Numbered from the stretch's first letter, positions 4,437 through 12,682 are shown. The stretch: 12,682 nucleotides of DNA from Acetobacteraceae bacterium (GCA_027311485.1 DAICYU010000064.1:1-12682); one strand, 5' to 3'. Notes: generated by a model from the sequence alone, not told the origin. A program made the numbers and translations.

Positions 4437-7400
4437 ATGTACGTCGAGCTGCAGGTCACCACCAACTACAGCTTTCTCCGCGGCGCCTCGCACGTTGAGG
4501 AACTGATCGCCCGCGCCGCCGTACTGCGTATGCCCGCCTTGGGCATCACCGACCGCAACTCCGTCGCCGGCATCGTCCGCGCCCATCAGCGCGCCCGGGA
4601 CGCCGGCATCCGCCTGATCGTCGGCTGCCGGCTCGATCTTACCGATGGGCCGGCCATCCTGGTCTACCCCACCGACCGGTCCGCCTGGTCGCGCCTGACC
4701 CGCCTGCTGACCCTGGGCAAGCACCGGGCGGGAAAGGGGCAATGCACGCTGTACTGGCGCGATGTGCAGCAGGCGGCGGACGGGCTGGTCGGCATCCTGT
4801 GCACCGACCCGACCGAGCAGAACATCCACCGTTTGAAAGAAGCGTTCGCCGATCGCGCCTATGTCGCCCTGACCCTGATGCACCGCCCGAATGACGCGGT
4901 CCGCCTGCACCGGATTGCCGATGCCGCCCGCGCCGCCGGTGTGCCGGCGGTGGCCACCAACGACGTGCTGTATCACGCCCCCGGCCGCCACGTGCTGCAG
5001 GATGTGCTGACCTGCATCCGCGAGGGCTGTACGATCGACCAGCTGGGCTACCGCCGCGAACCCTCCTGCATGCGCCACCTGGAAGCGCCCGCAGAAATGG
5101 CCCGCCTGTTCGCCCGCCATCCCGATGCCGTCGCCCACACGCAGGAAATCGCCGACCGCTGCCGCTTCAGCCTGGACGAACTCCGCTACCAGTATCCGCA
5201 GGAAGTCCGCATCTCCGGCCTGACGGCGCAGCAGACCCTGGAAAAGCTGACCTGGGAGGCGGCGCCGAACCGCTACCCCGACGGCGTGCCGGACGACGTG
5301 GTCCGGCAGCTTCACCATGAGCTCGACCTGATCGGCCAGCTGGACTACGCGCCCTACTTCCTGACCGTGGACAGCATCGTCCAGTACGCCCGCTCCCACG
5401 GCATCCTGTGCCAGGGCCGCGGCTCCGCCGCCAACTCCGCCGTCTGCTTCGTGCTGGGCATCACTTCGATCGATCCCACCCGCAGCGGCCTGTTGTTCGA
5501 GCGCTTCGTCAGCGCCGAACGTAAGGAACCGCCCGATATCGACGTGGATTTTGAACACGAACGCCGCGAGGAAGTTATCCAGTGGGTCTATGACACCTAC
5601 GGCCGCCACCGCGCCGCCCTGTGCGCCACCATTATCCGCTATCGCGGCCGCGGCGCCGTGCGCGACGTTGGCAAGGCAATGGGCCTGAGCGAGGACGTGA
5701 CCGGCGCCCTCGCGTCCCAGGTGTGGAGCTGGAGCGAGGAAGGCGTGGCCGAGGAACACGCCGCCGCGCTGAACTTCAACCTGCAGGACCGCCGCCTGAC
5801 GCTGACGCTCGATCTTGCCCGCGCGAGCTGATCGGCACACCGCGCCATCTCGCCCAGCATCCTGGCGGTTTCGTGCTGACGCGCGACCGGCTGGACGAGC
5901 TGGTGCCGATCGAACCCGCCAGCATGATCGACCGGCAGGTGATCGAATGGGACAAGGACGACATCGACATCCTCCGCTTCATGAAAGTCGATGTCCTCGG
6001 CCTTGGCATGCTCGGCTGCATGCGCCGCGCGTTCGACCTGCTGGCGGAGCACAAGGGCAAGCGGCTGGACCTGGCGACCATTCCGGCCGAGGACCCGGCC
6101 ACCTATGCCATGATTCGCAAGGCCGACACGCTGGGCACCTTCCAGATCGAATCGCGCGCCCAGATGTCGATGCTGCCACGGCTGAAGCCGCGCACCTTCT
6201 ATGACATCGTCATCCAGGTGGCGATCGTCCGCCCCGGGCCGATCCAGGGCGACATGGTGCACCCCTATCTGCGCCGCCGCGAGGGGCTGGAGAAGGTGGA
6301 ATACCCCACGCCCGAACTGCGCCGGGTGCTGGGCAAGACCCTGGGCGTGCCGCTGTTCCAGGAACAGGCGATGCAGGTCGCCATCGTCTGCGCCGGCTTC
6401 ACCCCGTCCGAGGCCGATGCGCTGCGCCGCAGCATGGCAACCTTCAAGTTCACCGGCGGCGTGTCGCACTTCAAGCAGAAGCTGATCGCCGGCATGGTGG
6501 CGCGCGGCTACACGGAAGCGTTCGCCGACAGGACATTCTCCCAGATCGAAGGCTTCGGCAGCTACGGCTTCCCGGAAAGCCACGCGGCGAGCTTCGCGCT
6601 GATCGCCTATGCGTCGGCCTGGATGAAATGCCACCACCCGGACGTGTTCTGCTGTGCGCTGCTGAACGCGCAGCCCATGGGGTTCTATGCCACGGCGCAG
6701 ATCGTGCGCGATGCGAAGCTGCACGGGGTGGCCGTGCGGCCGGTTTCCATCAACGACTCGCAATGGGACTGTTCGCTGGAACCCGACGGCGAAGGCCGGC
6801 TCGCCGTGCGGCTGGGGTTGCGGATGGCGAAAGGGCTGGCCAAGCTGTCTGCGCAGGAGATCATTGGCCGACGGGCCGCCGGGTATCGATCGGTGCGGGA
6901 TCTGTGGCAGCGGACCCGGACCCCGGTCGCCGCCCTGGAACGGCTGGCCGAGGCGGATGCGTTCCAGGCCCTGGGGCTGGACCGGCGGCAGGCGTTATGG
7001 GCGATCCGCGGCCTGTCCGACAGCAGGCTGCCGCTGTTCGACCGGCTTGAGGCCGAACCGGACACCGAACCCGCCGTCGCCCTGGCCGCGATGACCGCCG
7101 GCCGGCAGGTGGTGGAAGACTACCGCAGCACCGGCCTGAGCCTGCGCCGCCATCCGGTCAGCTTCCTGCGTGACGACCTGACGGCAAGCGGTATCGTCCG
7201 CTGCGCCGACCTGGTGACGGTGCGTGACGGCAAGCGGCTGGAGGTCGCCGGCATCATCCTGGTGCGCCAGCGGCCAGGCAGCGCCAAAGGCGTGCTGTTC
7301 GTCACCATTGAGGATGAAACCGGCCACGCCAACCTGATCCTCTGGCCCTCGGTGTTCGAGGCGCAACGCCGCCTGGTGCTGTCCGCCAGCATGATCGCCT

Positions 7401-7669
7401 GCCGCGGCCGGCTGCAGCGGGAGCAGGCGGTGATCCATGTGATCGCCGAGGAGCTGACCGATCTGTCGGACCTGCTGCGCGGGGTGGGGGCACGGGATGA
7501 TGCGCCGTTCCCGCTGCCGCATGGCCGCGGTGATGAGGCGAAGCACGGCGGTTCGGCGGATGCACGGGACAAGAAAGCCGGCCCGCCGCCGGATATCCAG
7601 GCACGCGACATCTATGTGCGCGACCTGCGGTCCAAGGGGATCAAGGTGCCGACGCGGGATTTCCGGTAA
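4437..7669 (+). pseudogene. dnaE2: Error-prone DNA polymerase III alpha subunit DnaE2, frameshifted
   Basis: DnaE2 is the catalytic subunit used with ImuA/ImuB in damage-induced mutagenesis. The first frame runs from ATG 4437 to TGA 5829-5831. It holds the PHP domain (from YVELQVTTNYSFLRGASHVEE) and the palm with PDIDVDF, whose Asp367 and Asp369 correspond to the catalytic pair of E. coli DnaE. From about 5825 the homology continues in the next frame (RELIGTPRHLAQHPGGF) to TAA 7667-7669, with the third catalytic Asp in KVDVLGLGML (gat at 5990-5992, about residue 518 of the repaired protein), helix-hairpin-helix and OB-fold regions, and the usual KVPTRDFR end. Removing two bases from the CGCGCG run restores one frame of about 1,076 residues, normal for DnaE2. 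No clear ribosome binding site precedes the ATG. The rest of the sequence looks well preserved, so the lesion is recent or a sequencing error. imuA and imuB are absent nearby. Confidence 0.88.
5820..5825 (+). other. Frameshift site in dnaE2 (CGCGCG dinucleotide run)
   Basis: The reading frame reads GCC CGC GCG AGC TGA (stop), whereas GCC CGC GAG CTG ATC GGC would continue the DnaE2 homology as A-R-E-L-I-G. One extra CG unit in the run accounts for the shift. No classical X-XXY-YYZ slippery heptamer is present, which argues against programmed -1 frameshifting. Confidence 0.8.
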
Positions 7670-7671
7670 TC

Positions 7672-7696
7672 ATGCCAACGGCCTCAAGGCCGGCAT
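7672..7696 (+). terminator. Hairpin just after dnaE2
   Basis: Starting two bases after the dnaE2 stop, ATGCC (7672-7676) pairs with GGCAT (7692-7696), and GGCC (7680-7683) pairs with GGCC (7688-7691) around a TCAA loop, with a 3-base bulge on the left. There is no T-run, so it may be a terminator or an mRNA-end stabiliser. Confidence 0.35.
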
Positions 7697-7722
7697 GCAT
7701 GGGCGCAGCGATGCGCGGAATT

Positions 7723-7763
7723 GGTACCGCGCGCGGGTTAGGCGAGGCAGCCGCGCGCGAACC
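7723..7763. terminator. Strong GC hairpin between convergent dnaE2 and hydrolase genes
   Basis: CGCGCGCGG (7728-7736) and CCGCGCGCG (7751-7759) form a perfect 9-bp stem. GGT (7723-7725) and ACC (7761-7763) extend it beyond a small internal loop, and the hairpin loop is 14 bases. It lies in the 177-base gap between two convergent genes, where a bidirectional terminator is expected. T-runs are lacking on both sides. The rest of the gap (7697-7722 and 7764-7846) shows nothing recognisable. Confidence 0.45.
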
Positions 7764-7846
7764 GGAACTGCACGTGGGGCTGGTGGGATGGTTACCAGCA
7801 CAGCCGGGATCATGTTCGGGCGCGGCCATGGGCAACCAATACGATG

Positions 7847-8869
7847 TCACGGCGTCGCTGCCGGGTTCTCGGTCGGTCCCACCCCCTCCTGCTTCTGGTG
7901 CGCCAGCCATGCTTGCGCCGCCTTGTCGGCCCCCGACGGCAACGGCGCCTGCGGATCGTCGATCCATGACAGGATGTCCTCAAGCGGTACCGACCGGTCC
8001 TTGTCCCGCAGCAGCAGGTGATACCCATGCGGGTAGAACGCCAGCACCGGCCCTTTCGGCAGGGCGCGCCACGTCGCCGCCGTCGCCCGCGGCGGCACCA
8101 GCTCATCATGCCCGCCATAAAGGAACAGCGCCGGGGCATGGAAATACGGCGCCGCCGCCATCGCCCGGTCCATCAGGTCGACCAGCCCCTCGATCGCATC
8201 CACCCGGGTCGCGTGGATCGTCAGCGGATCGTTGGACAGGCGGTACAGCGCCTCCCGGTTGTCGCTCGCCGTCACCTTGACGAAGCCGCGCCCGGTCAGG
8301 GTCATCCCCGGCACCAGATGATCGGCCAGCCAAAGGCTCGCCCGCATCAGGAAGCTCATTTTGGAGCGTCCCCACACCGCCGGCGCGACCAGCACATAGC
8401 CATCCACCGGCGGCGGGTTCGGCTCGGTTGCCAGCACCATCAGCGCCGCGGCACCCATGCTCTCCGCCATCAGGATCAGCTTCGTGTGCGGGTAGCGTGC
8501 CCGCAGCAGCCTGGCCATCACCCGCGCGTCACCGGCCAGGCCGTTCGCGCCCGGCCACAGCCCCCGGGTCGGCGTCGCGCCGAAGCCGCGCAAATCGGGG
8601 GAGAATACGGCAATCCCGGCAGCGGCCAGCGTCGGAGCGGGATATTCCCACGCATCGCGGCTGTCGTTCATGCCGTGCAGCGCCAGCACGACGGCCTGTG
8701 GCGGGCCGTTCGGCAACCACACCCGATACGGCAGCGCGGTCCCGTCCGGCATGACGAAGGTACGGGCGGTTTCAACAGGGCGATCGACCGACCGTCCGGG
8801 CAAGGCCACGTGCGCCACGCACCCACCCAGCATCAACACGGTCAGCAACAGGCAAAGGAGTCGTCGCAT
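7847..8869 (-). CDS. Alpha/beta hydrolase, lipoprotein-type (monoacylglycerol lipase-like)
   Basis: From the ATG at 8867-8869 the product is 340 residues. It opens with a lipoprotein signal MRRLLCLLLTVLMLGGC, with lipobox LGGC and Cys17 as the acylated residue. The hydrolase fold follows: VVLALHGMND (60-69) holds the oxyanion-hole HG motif, FSPDLRGFGAT (89-99) comes next, and the nucleophile elbow AESMG carries Ser137. GGHDELVP gives acid Asp255 and PHGYHLLLRD gives His284, so the Ser-Asp-His triad is complete. The overall pattern resembles serine aminopeptidase S33 / monoglyceride lipase proteins; the substrate is unknown, probably a lipid ester at the cell envelope. The elbow has Ala instead of the usual first Gly. 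The frame is open upstream to 9016, but the lipoprotein signal favours the internal ATG, although no clear ribosome binding site precedes it. The gene diverges from the zinc-finger gene with a 70-base gap. Confidence 0.88.
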   Translation of the reverse strand: MRRLLCLLLTVLMLGGCVAHVALPGRSVDRPVETARTFVMPDGTALPYRVWLPNGPPQAVVLALHGMNDSRDAWEYPAPTLAAAGIAVFSPDLRGFGATPTRGLWPGANGLAGDARVMARLLRARYPHTKLILMAESMGAAALMVLATEPNPPPVDGYVLVAPAVWGRSKMSFLMRASLWLADHLVPGMTLTGRGFVKVTASDNREALYRLSNDPLTIHATRVDAIEGLVDLMDRAMAAAPYFHAPALFLYGGHDELVPPRATAATWRALPKGPVLAFYPHGYHLLLRDKDRSVPLEDILSWIDDPQAPLPSGADKAAQAWLAHQKQEGVGPTENPAATP

Positions 8870-8939
8870 CACCGCAGCACGGTTGAAAGGATTGGCCGCA
8901 TCGGTATCATCCGCCGGCTTTTCCGAATAGAGGTTCAAC

Positions 8940-9152
8940 ATGCCGGACGGCGCCGCCACTATGACGACACCGCAGGTGACACCGACCGAGATCATCCACG
9001 TGAACACCCGCACCATCGCTTGCGACGGCGGCGACGGGCCACTGGGTCATCCGCGGGTCTTCCTGCGCATTCCGCAGGACAAGGTCATGTGCCCGTACTG
9101 CTCGCGTCTTTACATCCTGAACCCCGGAGCGGATCACGACAGCGGACATTGA
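8940..9152 (+). CDS. Small CHCC zinc-finger protein (zf-CHCC, NDUFS6-like domain)
   Basis: This 70-residue protein has the pattern IACDGGDGPLGHPRVFL (from about residue 26) and VMCPYCSRLYIL (49-60). The putative zinc ligands are Cys28, His37, Cys51 and Cys54. The family is found widely in alphaproteobacteria and matches the zinc domain of mitochondrial complex I subunit NDUFS6; the bacterial role is not well defined. The ATG at 8940 has AGAGG six bases upstream; a second ATG at 8961 has none. The TGA at 9150-9152 abuts or overlaps the likely start of polA, suggesting co-transcription, though no functional link between the two proteins is known to me. Confidence 0.88.
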   Translation: MPDGAATMTTPQVTPTEIIHVNTRTIACDGGDGPLGHPRVFLRIPQDKVMCPYCSRLYILNPGADHDSGH

Positions 9153-11976
9153 CATCACGGCCGAGGCGCCGGTCGACGCCGCGCCTCAGCCGTTTCGCCT
9201 GATCCTGATCGACGGGTCGGGATTCATCTTCCGCGCCTTCCACGCGTTGCCGCCGATGACACGGCCGGACGGCACGCCGGTCAATGCCGTATTCGGCTTC
9301 ACCAACATGCTCGCCAAGCTGTTGAAGGAGCATGTCGGCACGCATATCGCCGTGATCTTCGACGCCGGCCGGACCACCTTCCGCAACCGGCTTTATGACG
9401 CCTACAAAGCGCACCGCCCGCCGCCGCCCGAGGAACTGATCCCGCAATTCGCCCTGATCCGCGAAGCGACCGAGGCGTTCAGCGTTCCCGCCGTCGAACT
9501 GCCCGACTGGGAAGCCGACGACCTGATCGCCGCCTATGCCAAAAGCGCGGTCGAGGCCGGCGGCCATGTCACCATCGTGTCCTCCGACAAGGACCTGATG
9601 CAGCTGATCAAGCCCGGCGTGGAAATGCTGGACCCGATCAAGCAGAAGCCGATCGGCCCGCAGGAAGTCATGGAGAAGTTCGGCGTCACCCCCGACAAGA
9701 TGGTCGAGGTGCAGGCGCTGATCGGCGATTCCACCGACAATGTGCCGGGCGTGCCGGGCATCGGCCCGAAGGGCGCGGCGCAGCTGATCAACGAATATGG
9801 CACGGTCGAGCAGGTGCTGGCCGCCGCCCCGGGCATGAAGCCGTCCAAGCGCCGCGACATGCTGATCGAGCATGCCGACAAGGCCCGCGTATCCCGTGCC
9901 CTGGTACTGCTGCGCGAGGATACCCCGCTGCCGCTGCCCATTACAGGCTTGGTGCAGCACGACGCGGACCCGGTGAAGCTGCGCGACTGGCTGCACAAGC
10001 AAGGTTTCCGCAGCACCATCGCCCGGCTCGGCCTTGATACCGCAACGTCCCCTGCCCCATCGGCGGCCCCTTCATCCGCCCCATCAGCCGCCGCAGGCGT
10101 GACGCCGGACAAGCGGCCAGCCGCCACGCAGGCCGACCTTGGCCTTGCACCGCCGCCGGTCAACGCATCCGGCTTCGGACCGTATGAGACGGTCACCACC
10201 GCCGATGCCCTGCGCGCCTGGGTCGCGGACGCGACATCCGTGGGCCGGCTGGGGATGGACACGGAAACCGACAGCCTTGACGCCATGCGCGCCCGGCTGG
10301 TCGGGCTGTCGATGGCCACCGCCGCCGGGAAGGCGTGCTACGTGCCGCTGTCGCACGAAGGTGTCGGCGAGCAGGTGCCGCTGGCGGATGCCATCGACAT
10401 CCTCGGCCCGATGCTGGTCGATCCATCGGTGCTGAAGATCTTCCAGAACGCCAAGTTCGACATGATGGTGCTGTCCCAGGCCGGCTTCCCGATGGCAGCG
10501 CCGGTGGACGACTCCATGCTGATCTCCTACGCCCAGGAAGCTGGTCTGCACGGGCACGGGCTGGATGAGCTGTCGCAGCTTCACCTCGGCCATACGCCGA
10601 TACCCTACGATGACGTTACCGGGACCGGCCGCAACCGCGTGTCCTTCGCCCAGGTGCCGCTGGACCGCGCCACCGCCTATGCCGCCGAGGACGCGGACGT
10701 GGCGCTGCGCCTGTGGGAGACGCTGCGCCCCCGGCTGCGCCTGAACGGCTCACTGGTGCTGTATGAGCAGCTGGAACGCCGGCTGATCCCGGTGCTGCTG
10801 GAGATGGAACGCGCCGGCGTGAAGGTCGATGCCGATGACCTGCGCCGCATGTCCGCGGATTTTGAGGCGCGGATGGCGGTGATGGAGCAGGACTGCCATC
10901 GCCTCGCCGGCCATGCGTTCAACGTCGGCAGCCCCAAGCAGCTGGGTGAGGTGCTGTTCGACGAAATGAAGCTGCCCGGCGGCAAGCGGATGAAAACCGG
11001 CGCCTGGGGCACCGATTCGTCCGTGCTGCAAAGCTTGGCCGACCAGGGGCACGAGCTGCCGAACCGCATCCTGGAATGGCGGCAGCTGCAGAAGCTGAAG
11101 TCCACCTACGCCGATGCGCTGGTGACGCAGATCAACCCCGATACCGGCCGCGTGCACACCTGCTTCGCGATGGCTATCGCCTCCACCGGCCGGTTGTCCT
11201 CGACCGACCCCAACCTGCAGAACATCCCGATCCGCACCGAGGAAGGCAGCCGCATCCGCCACGCCTTCGTTGCCGAACCGGGCTGCCTGCTGGTCAGCGC
11301 CGACTACTCGCAGATCGAATTGCGGCTGCTGGCCCATGTCGCCGACCTGCCGGAACTGAAGCAGAGCTTCGCGCAGGGCGAGGACATTCATGCACGCACC
11401 GCCAGCGAGGTGTTCGGCATCCCGATGCAGGGCATGGACGCCATGACCCGCCGCCGAGCGAAGGCGATCAATTTCGGTATTATTTATGGGATCTCGGCGT
11501 TTGGGCTGGCGCGGCAGCTTGGCATCACGCCCGGCGAGGCGCGCGGCTACATCGACCGATATTTCCAGCGCTACCCCGGCATCCGGGCCTACATGGAGCG
11601 AACCCGGGAAGAAGCGCGGATCAAAGGCTATGTCGTCTCACCCTTCGGGCGCCGCTGCTGGGTCCCCGGCATCGCCGACAAGAATCCCGCTCGGCGGAGC
11701 TATGCGGAACGACAGGCGATCAACGCCCCGCTGCAAGGCGGGGCGGCGGACATCATCAAGCGCGCCATGGTGAAGCTGCCAGCCGCCCTGCAGGAGGCCG
11801 GGCTGCGGTCGCGGCTGCTGCTGCAGGTGCATGACGAACTGCTGTTCGAAGCGCCGGAAGACGAAGCGGTTCGGCTGGCCGAGCTGGCGCGGCGCGTGAT
11901 GGAGAACGCGGCCGTGCTGTCTGTGCCGCTGGTGGTGGAAACAGGGATGGGCCGCACCTGGGCCGAGGCGCACTGA
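9148..11976 (+). CDS. polA: DNA polymerase I
   Basis: PolA fills gaps in repair and removes Okazaki primers. Numbering from an ATT at 9148 (942 residues), the 5' nuclease domain spans about 17-300: LILIDGSG with metal ligand Asp22, then DWEADDLIAAYA and the IGDSTDNVPGVPGIGPKG helix-hairpin-helix region. An Ala/Pro/Ser-rich linker (about 300-330) leads to an intact 3'-5' exonuclease with Asp371, Glu373, Asp438, Tyr511 and Asp515. The polymerase domain has motif A SADYSQIELR (Asp719), motif B RAKAINFGIIYG (Lys772, Phe776, Tyr780) and motif C QVHDE (Asp896), so all activities look present. The start is odd: between the in-frame stop at 9118-9120 and the conserved N-terminus there is no ATG, GTG or TTG. 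ATT at 9148 overlaps the zinc-finger stop and is my best guess. TTG at 9247 would delete Asp22 and the first beta strand. Confidence 0.93.
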   Translation: MDITAEAPVDAAPQPFRLILIDGSGFIFRAFHALPPMTRPDGTPVNAVFGFTNMLAKLLKEHVGTHIAVIFDAGRTTFRNRLYDAYKAHRPPPPEELIPQFALIREATEAFSVPAVELPDWEADDLIAAYAKSAVEAGGHVTIVSSDKDLMQLIKPGVEMLDPIKQKPIGPQEVMEKFGVTPDKMVEVQALIGDSTDNVPGVPGIGPKGAAQLINEYGTVEQVLAAAPGMKPSKRRDMLIEHADKARVSRALVLLREDTPLPLPITGLVQHDADPVKLRDWLHKQGFRSTIARLGLDTATSPAPSAAPSSAPSAAAGVTPDKRPAATQADLGLAPPPVNASGFGPYETVTTADALRAWVADATSVGRLGMDTETDSLDAMRARLVGLSMATAAGKACYVPLSHEGVGEQVPLADAIDILGPMLVDPSVLKIFQNAKFDMMVLSQAGFPMAAPVDDSMLISYAQEAGLHGHGLDELSQLHLGHTPIPYDDVTGTGRNRVSFAQVPLDRATAYAAEDADVALRLWETLRPRLRLNGSLVLYEQLERRLIPVLLEMERAGVKVDADDLRRMSADFEARMAVMEQDCHRLAGHAFNVGSPKQLGEVLFDEMKLPGGKRMKTGAWGTDSSVLQSLADQGHELPNRILEWRQLQKLKSTYADALVTQINPDTGRVHTCFAMAIASTGRLSSTDPNLQNIPIRTEEGSRIRHAFVAEPGCLLVSADYSQIELRLLAHVADLPELKQSFAQGEDIHARTASEVFGIPMQGMDAMTRRRAKAINFGIIYGISAFGLARQLGITPGEARGYIDRYFQRYPGIRAYMERTREEARIKGYVVSPFGRRCWVPGIADKNPARRSYAERQAINAPLQGGAADIIKRAMVKLPAALQEAGLRSRLLLQVHDELLFEAPEDEAVRLAELARRVMENAAVLSVPLVVETGMGRTWAEAH

Positions 11977-12020
11977 TCGACGGCATATCGTGGCAGCCGG
12001 CGTGAATCCGGTCCCGCCGA

Positions 12021-12682
12021 TCAGAACAGCGACATCTGCGCCGAGGCGGCGGTCGCCGCCCCCTGCGCCGCCTCCGGCACCGCGAAGCGGCCGCAATCCA
12101 GCTGCGTGCGCGCTTCCTGAAAGCCGAACTGTCGGGCGGCCCGGACGAAGCGCTTGCCCAGCAGGTCGGCATAGGGGCCGTGCCCGGAGAACCGGTGATG
12201 AAACCGCGGATCATTCAGCTGTCCCGCGCGGGTTTGCCGGATCAGGCTGAGCACATGGCCGGCACGGTCGGGAAAATGCGTGTGCAGCCAATCCTCGAAC
12301 ATCTCCCGCAGTTCCAGCGGCAGCCGCAGCAGGATGTAGCCGGCATGGCGCGCGCCGGCCTGCGCCGCAGCCTCCAGGACCTTTTCCATCTCGGCGTCGT
12401 TCAGCGCCGGGATCATCGGCGCCGCCAGCACGCCGGTCGGCACGCCTGCCCGGGTCAGTTCGGCGATCGCATGCAGGCGCCGCTGCGGGGCGGCGGCACG
12501 CGGCTCCATGACGCGGGCGAGCCGGGTGTCGAGCGTGGTGATGGACACGTGCACCCGGGCGAGGTTGCGTTGTGCCATGGACGCCAGGATGTCCAGGTCA
12601 CGCAGCACCCCGGCCGATTTGGTGACGATGCCGACCGGATGGTTGAAGCGGTCCAGCACCTCCAGCACGGCGCGGGTCAGCT
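12021..12682 (-). CDS. PA0069 family radical SAM protein (SplB-like), C-terminal part
   Basis: The frame runs off the right edge, so the N-terminus and the CxxxCxxC iron-sulfur motif are not visible. The visible 220 residues have NHPVGIVTKSAGVLRDLDIL and RVHVSITTLD, the barrel strands seen in spore photolyase-like radical SAM proteins. MEPRAAAPQRRLHAIAEL, AAPMIPALND and AGARHAGYILLRLP follow, all characteristic of the PA0069 subgroup. The natural end lies at 12021-12023, after a short Ala-rich tail ending MSLF. The biochemical role of this subgroup is not established; the relation to DNA-lesion repair enzymes is by homology only. The gene is convergent with polA across 44 bases that contain no strong hairpin. 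Confidence 0.85.
   Translation of the reverse strand, partial: LTRAVLEVLDRFNHPVGIVTKSAGVLRDLDILASMAQRNLARVHVSITTLDTRLARVMEPRAAAPQRRLHAIAELTRAGVPTGVLAAPMIPALNDAEMEKVLEAAAQAGARHAGYILLRLPLELREMFEDWLHTHFPDRAGHVLSLIRQTRAGQLNDPRFHHRFSGHGPYADLLGKRFVRAARQFGFQEARTQLDCGRFAVPEAAQGAATAASAQMSLF

Noticed and set aside
5815..5831. Programmed -1 frameshifting to join the two dnaE2 frames
   Set aside because: The direction of shift would fit, but there is no X-XXY-YYZ slippery heptamer, no known precedent for DnaE2 that I am aware of, and the single frame is restored simply by removing one CG unit.
3909..5840. A 643-codon minus-strand frame covering the rhodanese gene and reading antisense through the first half of dnaE2
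   Set aside because: Only the last 134 codons are a recognisable protein with its own RBS and ATG at 4313. The rest is low-complexity Gly/Ala/Gln/Val translation, the usual antisense product of a GC-rich gene.
5639..6763. A 374-codon minus-strand frame opposite dnaE2
   Set aside because: It is antisense to a clearly homologous polymerase gene, is His/Arg/Ala-rich, and has no recognisable domain or start signal.
7672..8280. A 202-codon plus-strand frame starting right after dnaE2
   Set aside because: It has Pro/Ala/Ser/Arg-rich composition, starts inside a hairpin, and mostly lies antisense to the hydrolase coding region.
8018..9202. A 394-codon plus-strand frame opposite the hydrolase
   Set aside because: It is rich in Arg, His and Gln, has no domain, and runs against a gene with a full catalytic triad and lipoprotein signal.
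11977..12020. A terminator between convergent polA and the radical SAM gene
   Set aside because: Only a 4-bp CCGG pairing is visible, and there is no T-run, so a terminator cannot be supported from the sequence.

Overview
The window is GC-rich bacterial DNA, apart from one AT-richer stretch. It looks like an alphaproteobacterial purple phototroph, most likely Rhodospirillales and perhaps Acetobacteraceae. Two things point there: bacteriochlorophyll genes (bchG, bchP) next to a PpsR/CrtJ-type regulator, and a GAAC-N7-GAAC box of the alphaproteobacterial LexA type in front of an error-prone polymerase gene. The family-level placement is a judgement from protein resemblance, not a search result.

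Region 1 (1-3056, + strand) is the edge of a photosynthesis gene cluster. The 3' end of ppsR is followed after 13 nt by bchG. bchG overlaps bchP by 4 nt (ATGA), and bchP overlaps tspO/crtK by 4 nt (GTGA). The likely operon therefore joins the aerobic repressor of photopigment genes, the last two steps of bacteriochlorophyll a synthesis (tail attachment and tail reduction), and a tryptophan-rich porphyrin-binding membrane protein linked to the same regulatory circuit in Rhodobacter.

Region 2 (3057-3908) has no recognisable family. Its AT-richer core (about 3270-3830) holds, on the minus strand, a candidate 124-residue lipoprotein with six cysteines in the mature part, preceded by a good ribosome binding site. 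Several small inverted and direct repeats lie around it. This is the least explained part of the window and may be acquired DNA.

Region 3 (3909-7846) has a single-domain rhodanese (-) diverging from dnaE2 (+), with a perfect SOS box just before dnaE2. dnaE2 carries a frameshift at a CGCGCG run (5820-5825). It leaves two catalytic aspartates in one frame and the third in the other, so the gene looks broken unless this is a sequence error. No imuA or imuB is present. Hairpins separate dnaE2 from the convergent hydrolase gene.

Region 4 (7847-12682) has a lipoprotein-type alpha/beta hydrolase (-), a divergent small CHCC zinc-finger protein (+), and polA (+) with all three domains and catalytic residues intact. 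polA has no ATG, GTG or TTG that could start the full N-terminus; an ATT overlapping the zinc-finger stop codon is the best candidate. The C-terminal part of a PA0069/SplB-like radical SAM protein (-) runs off the right edge, convergent with polA.

I found no RNA genes, CRISPR arrays or intact insertion sequences. I see no convincing new multi-gene system. The points that most deserve a second look are the Cys-rich lipoprotein island, the broken but SOS-boxed dnaE2, and the non-canonical polA start.
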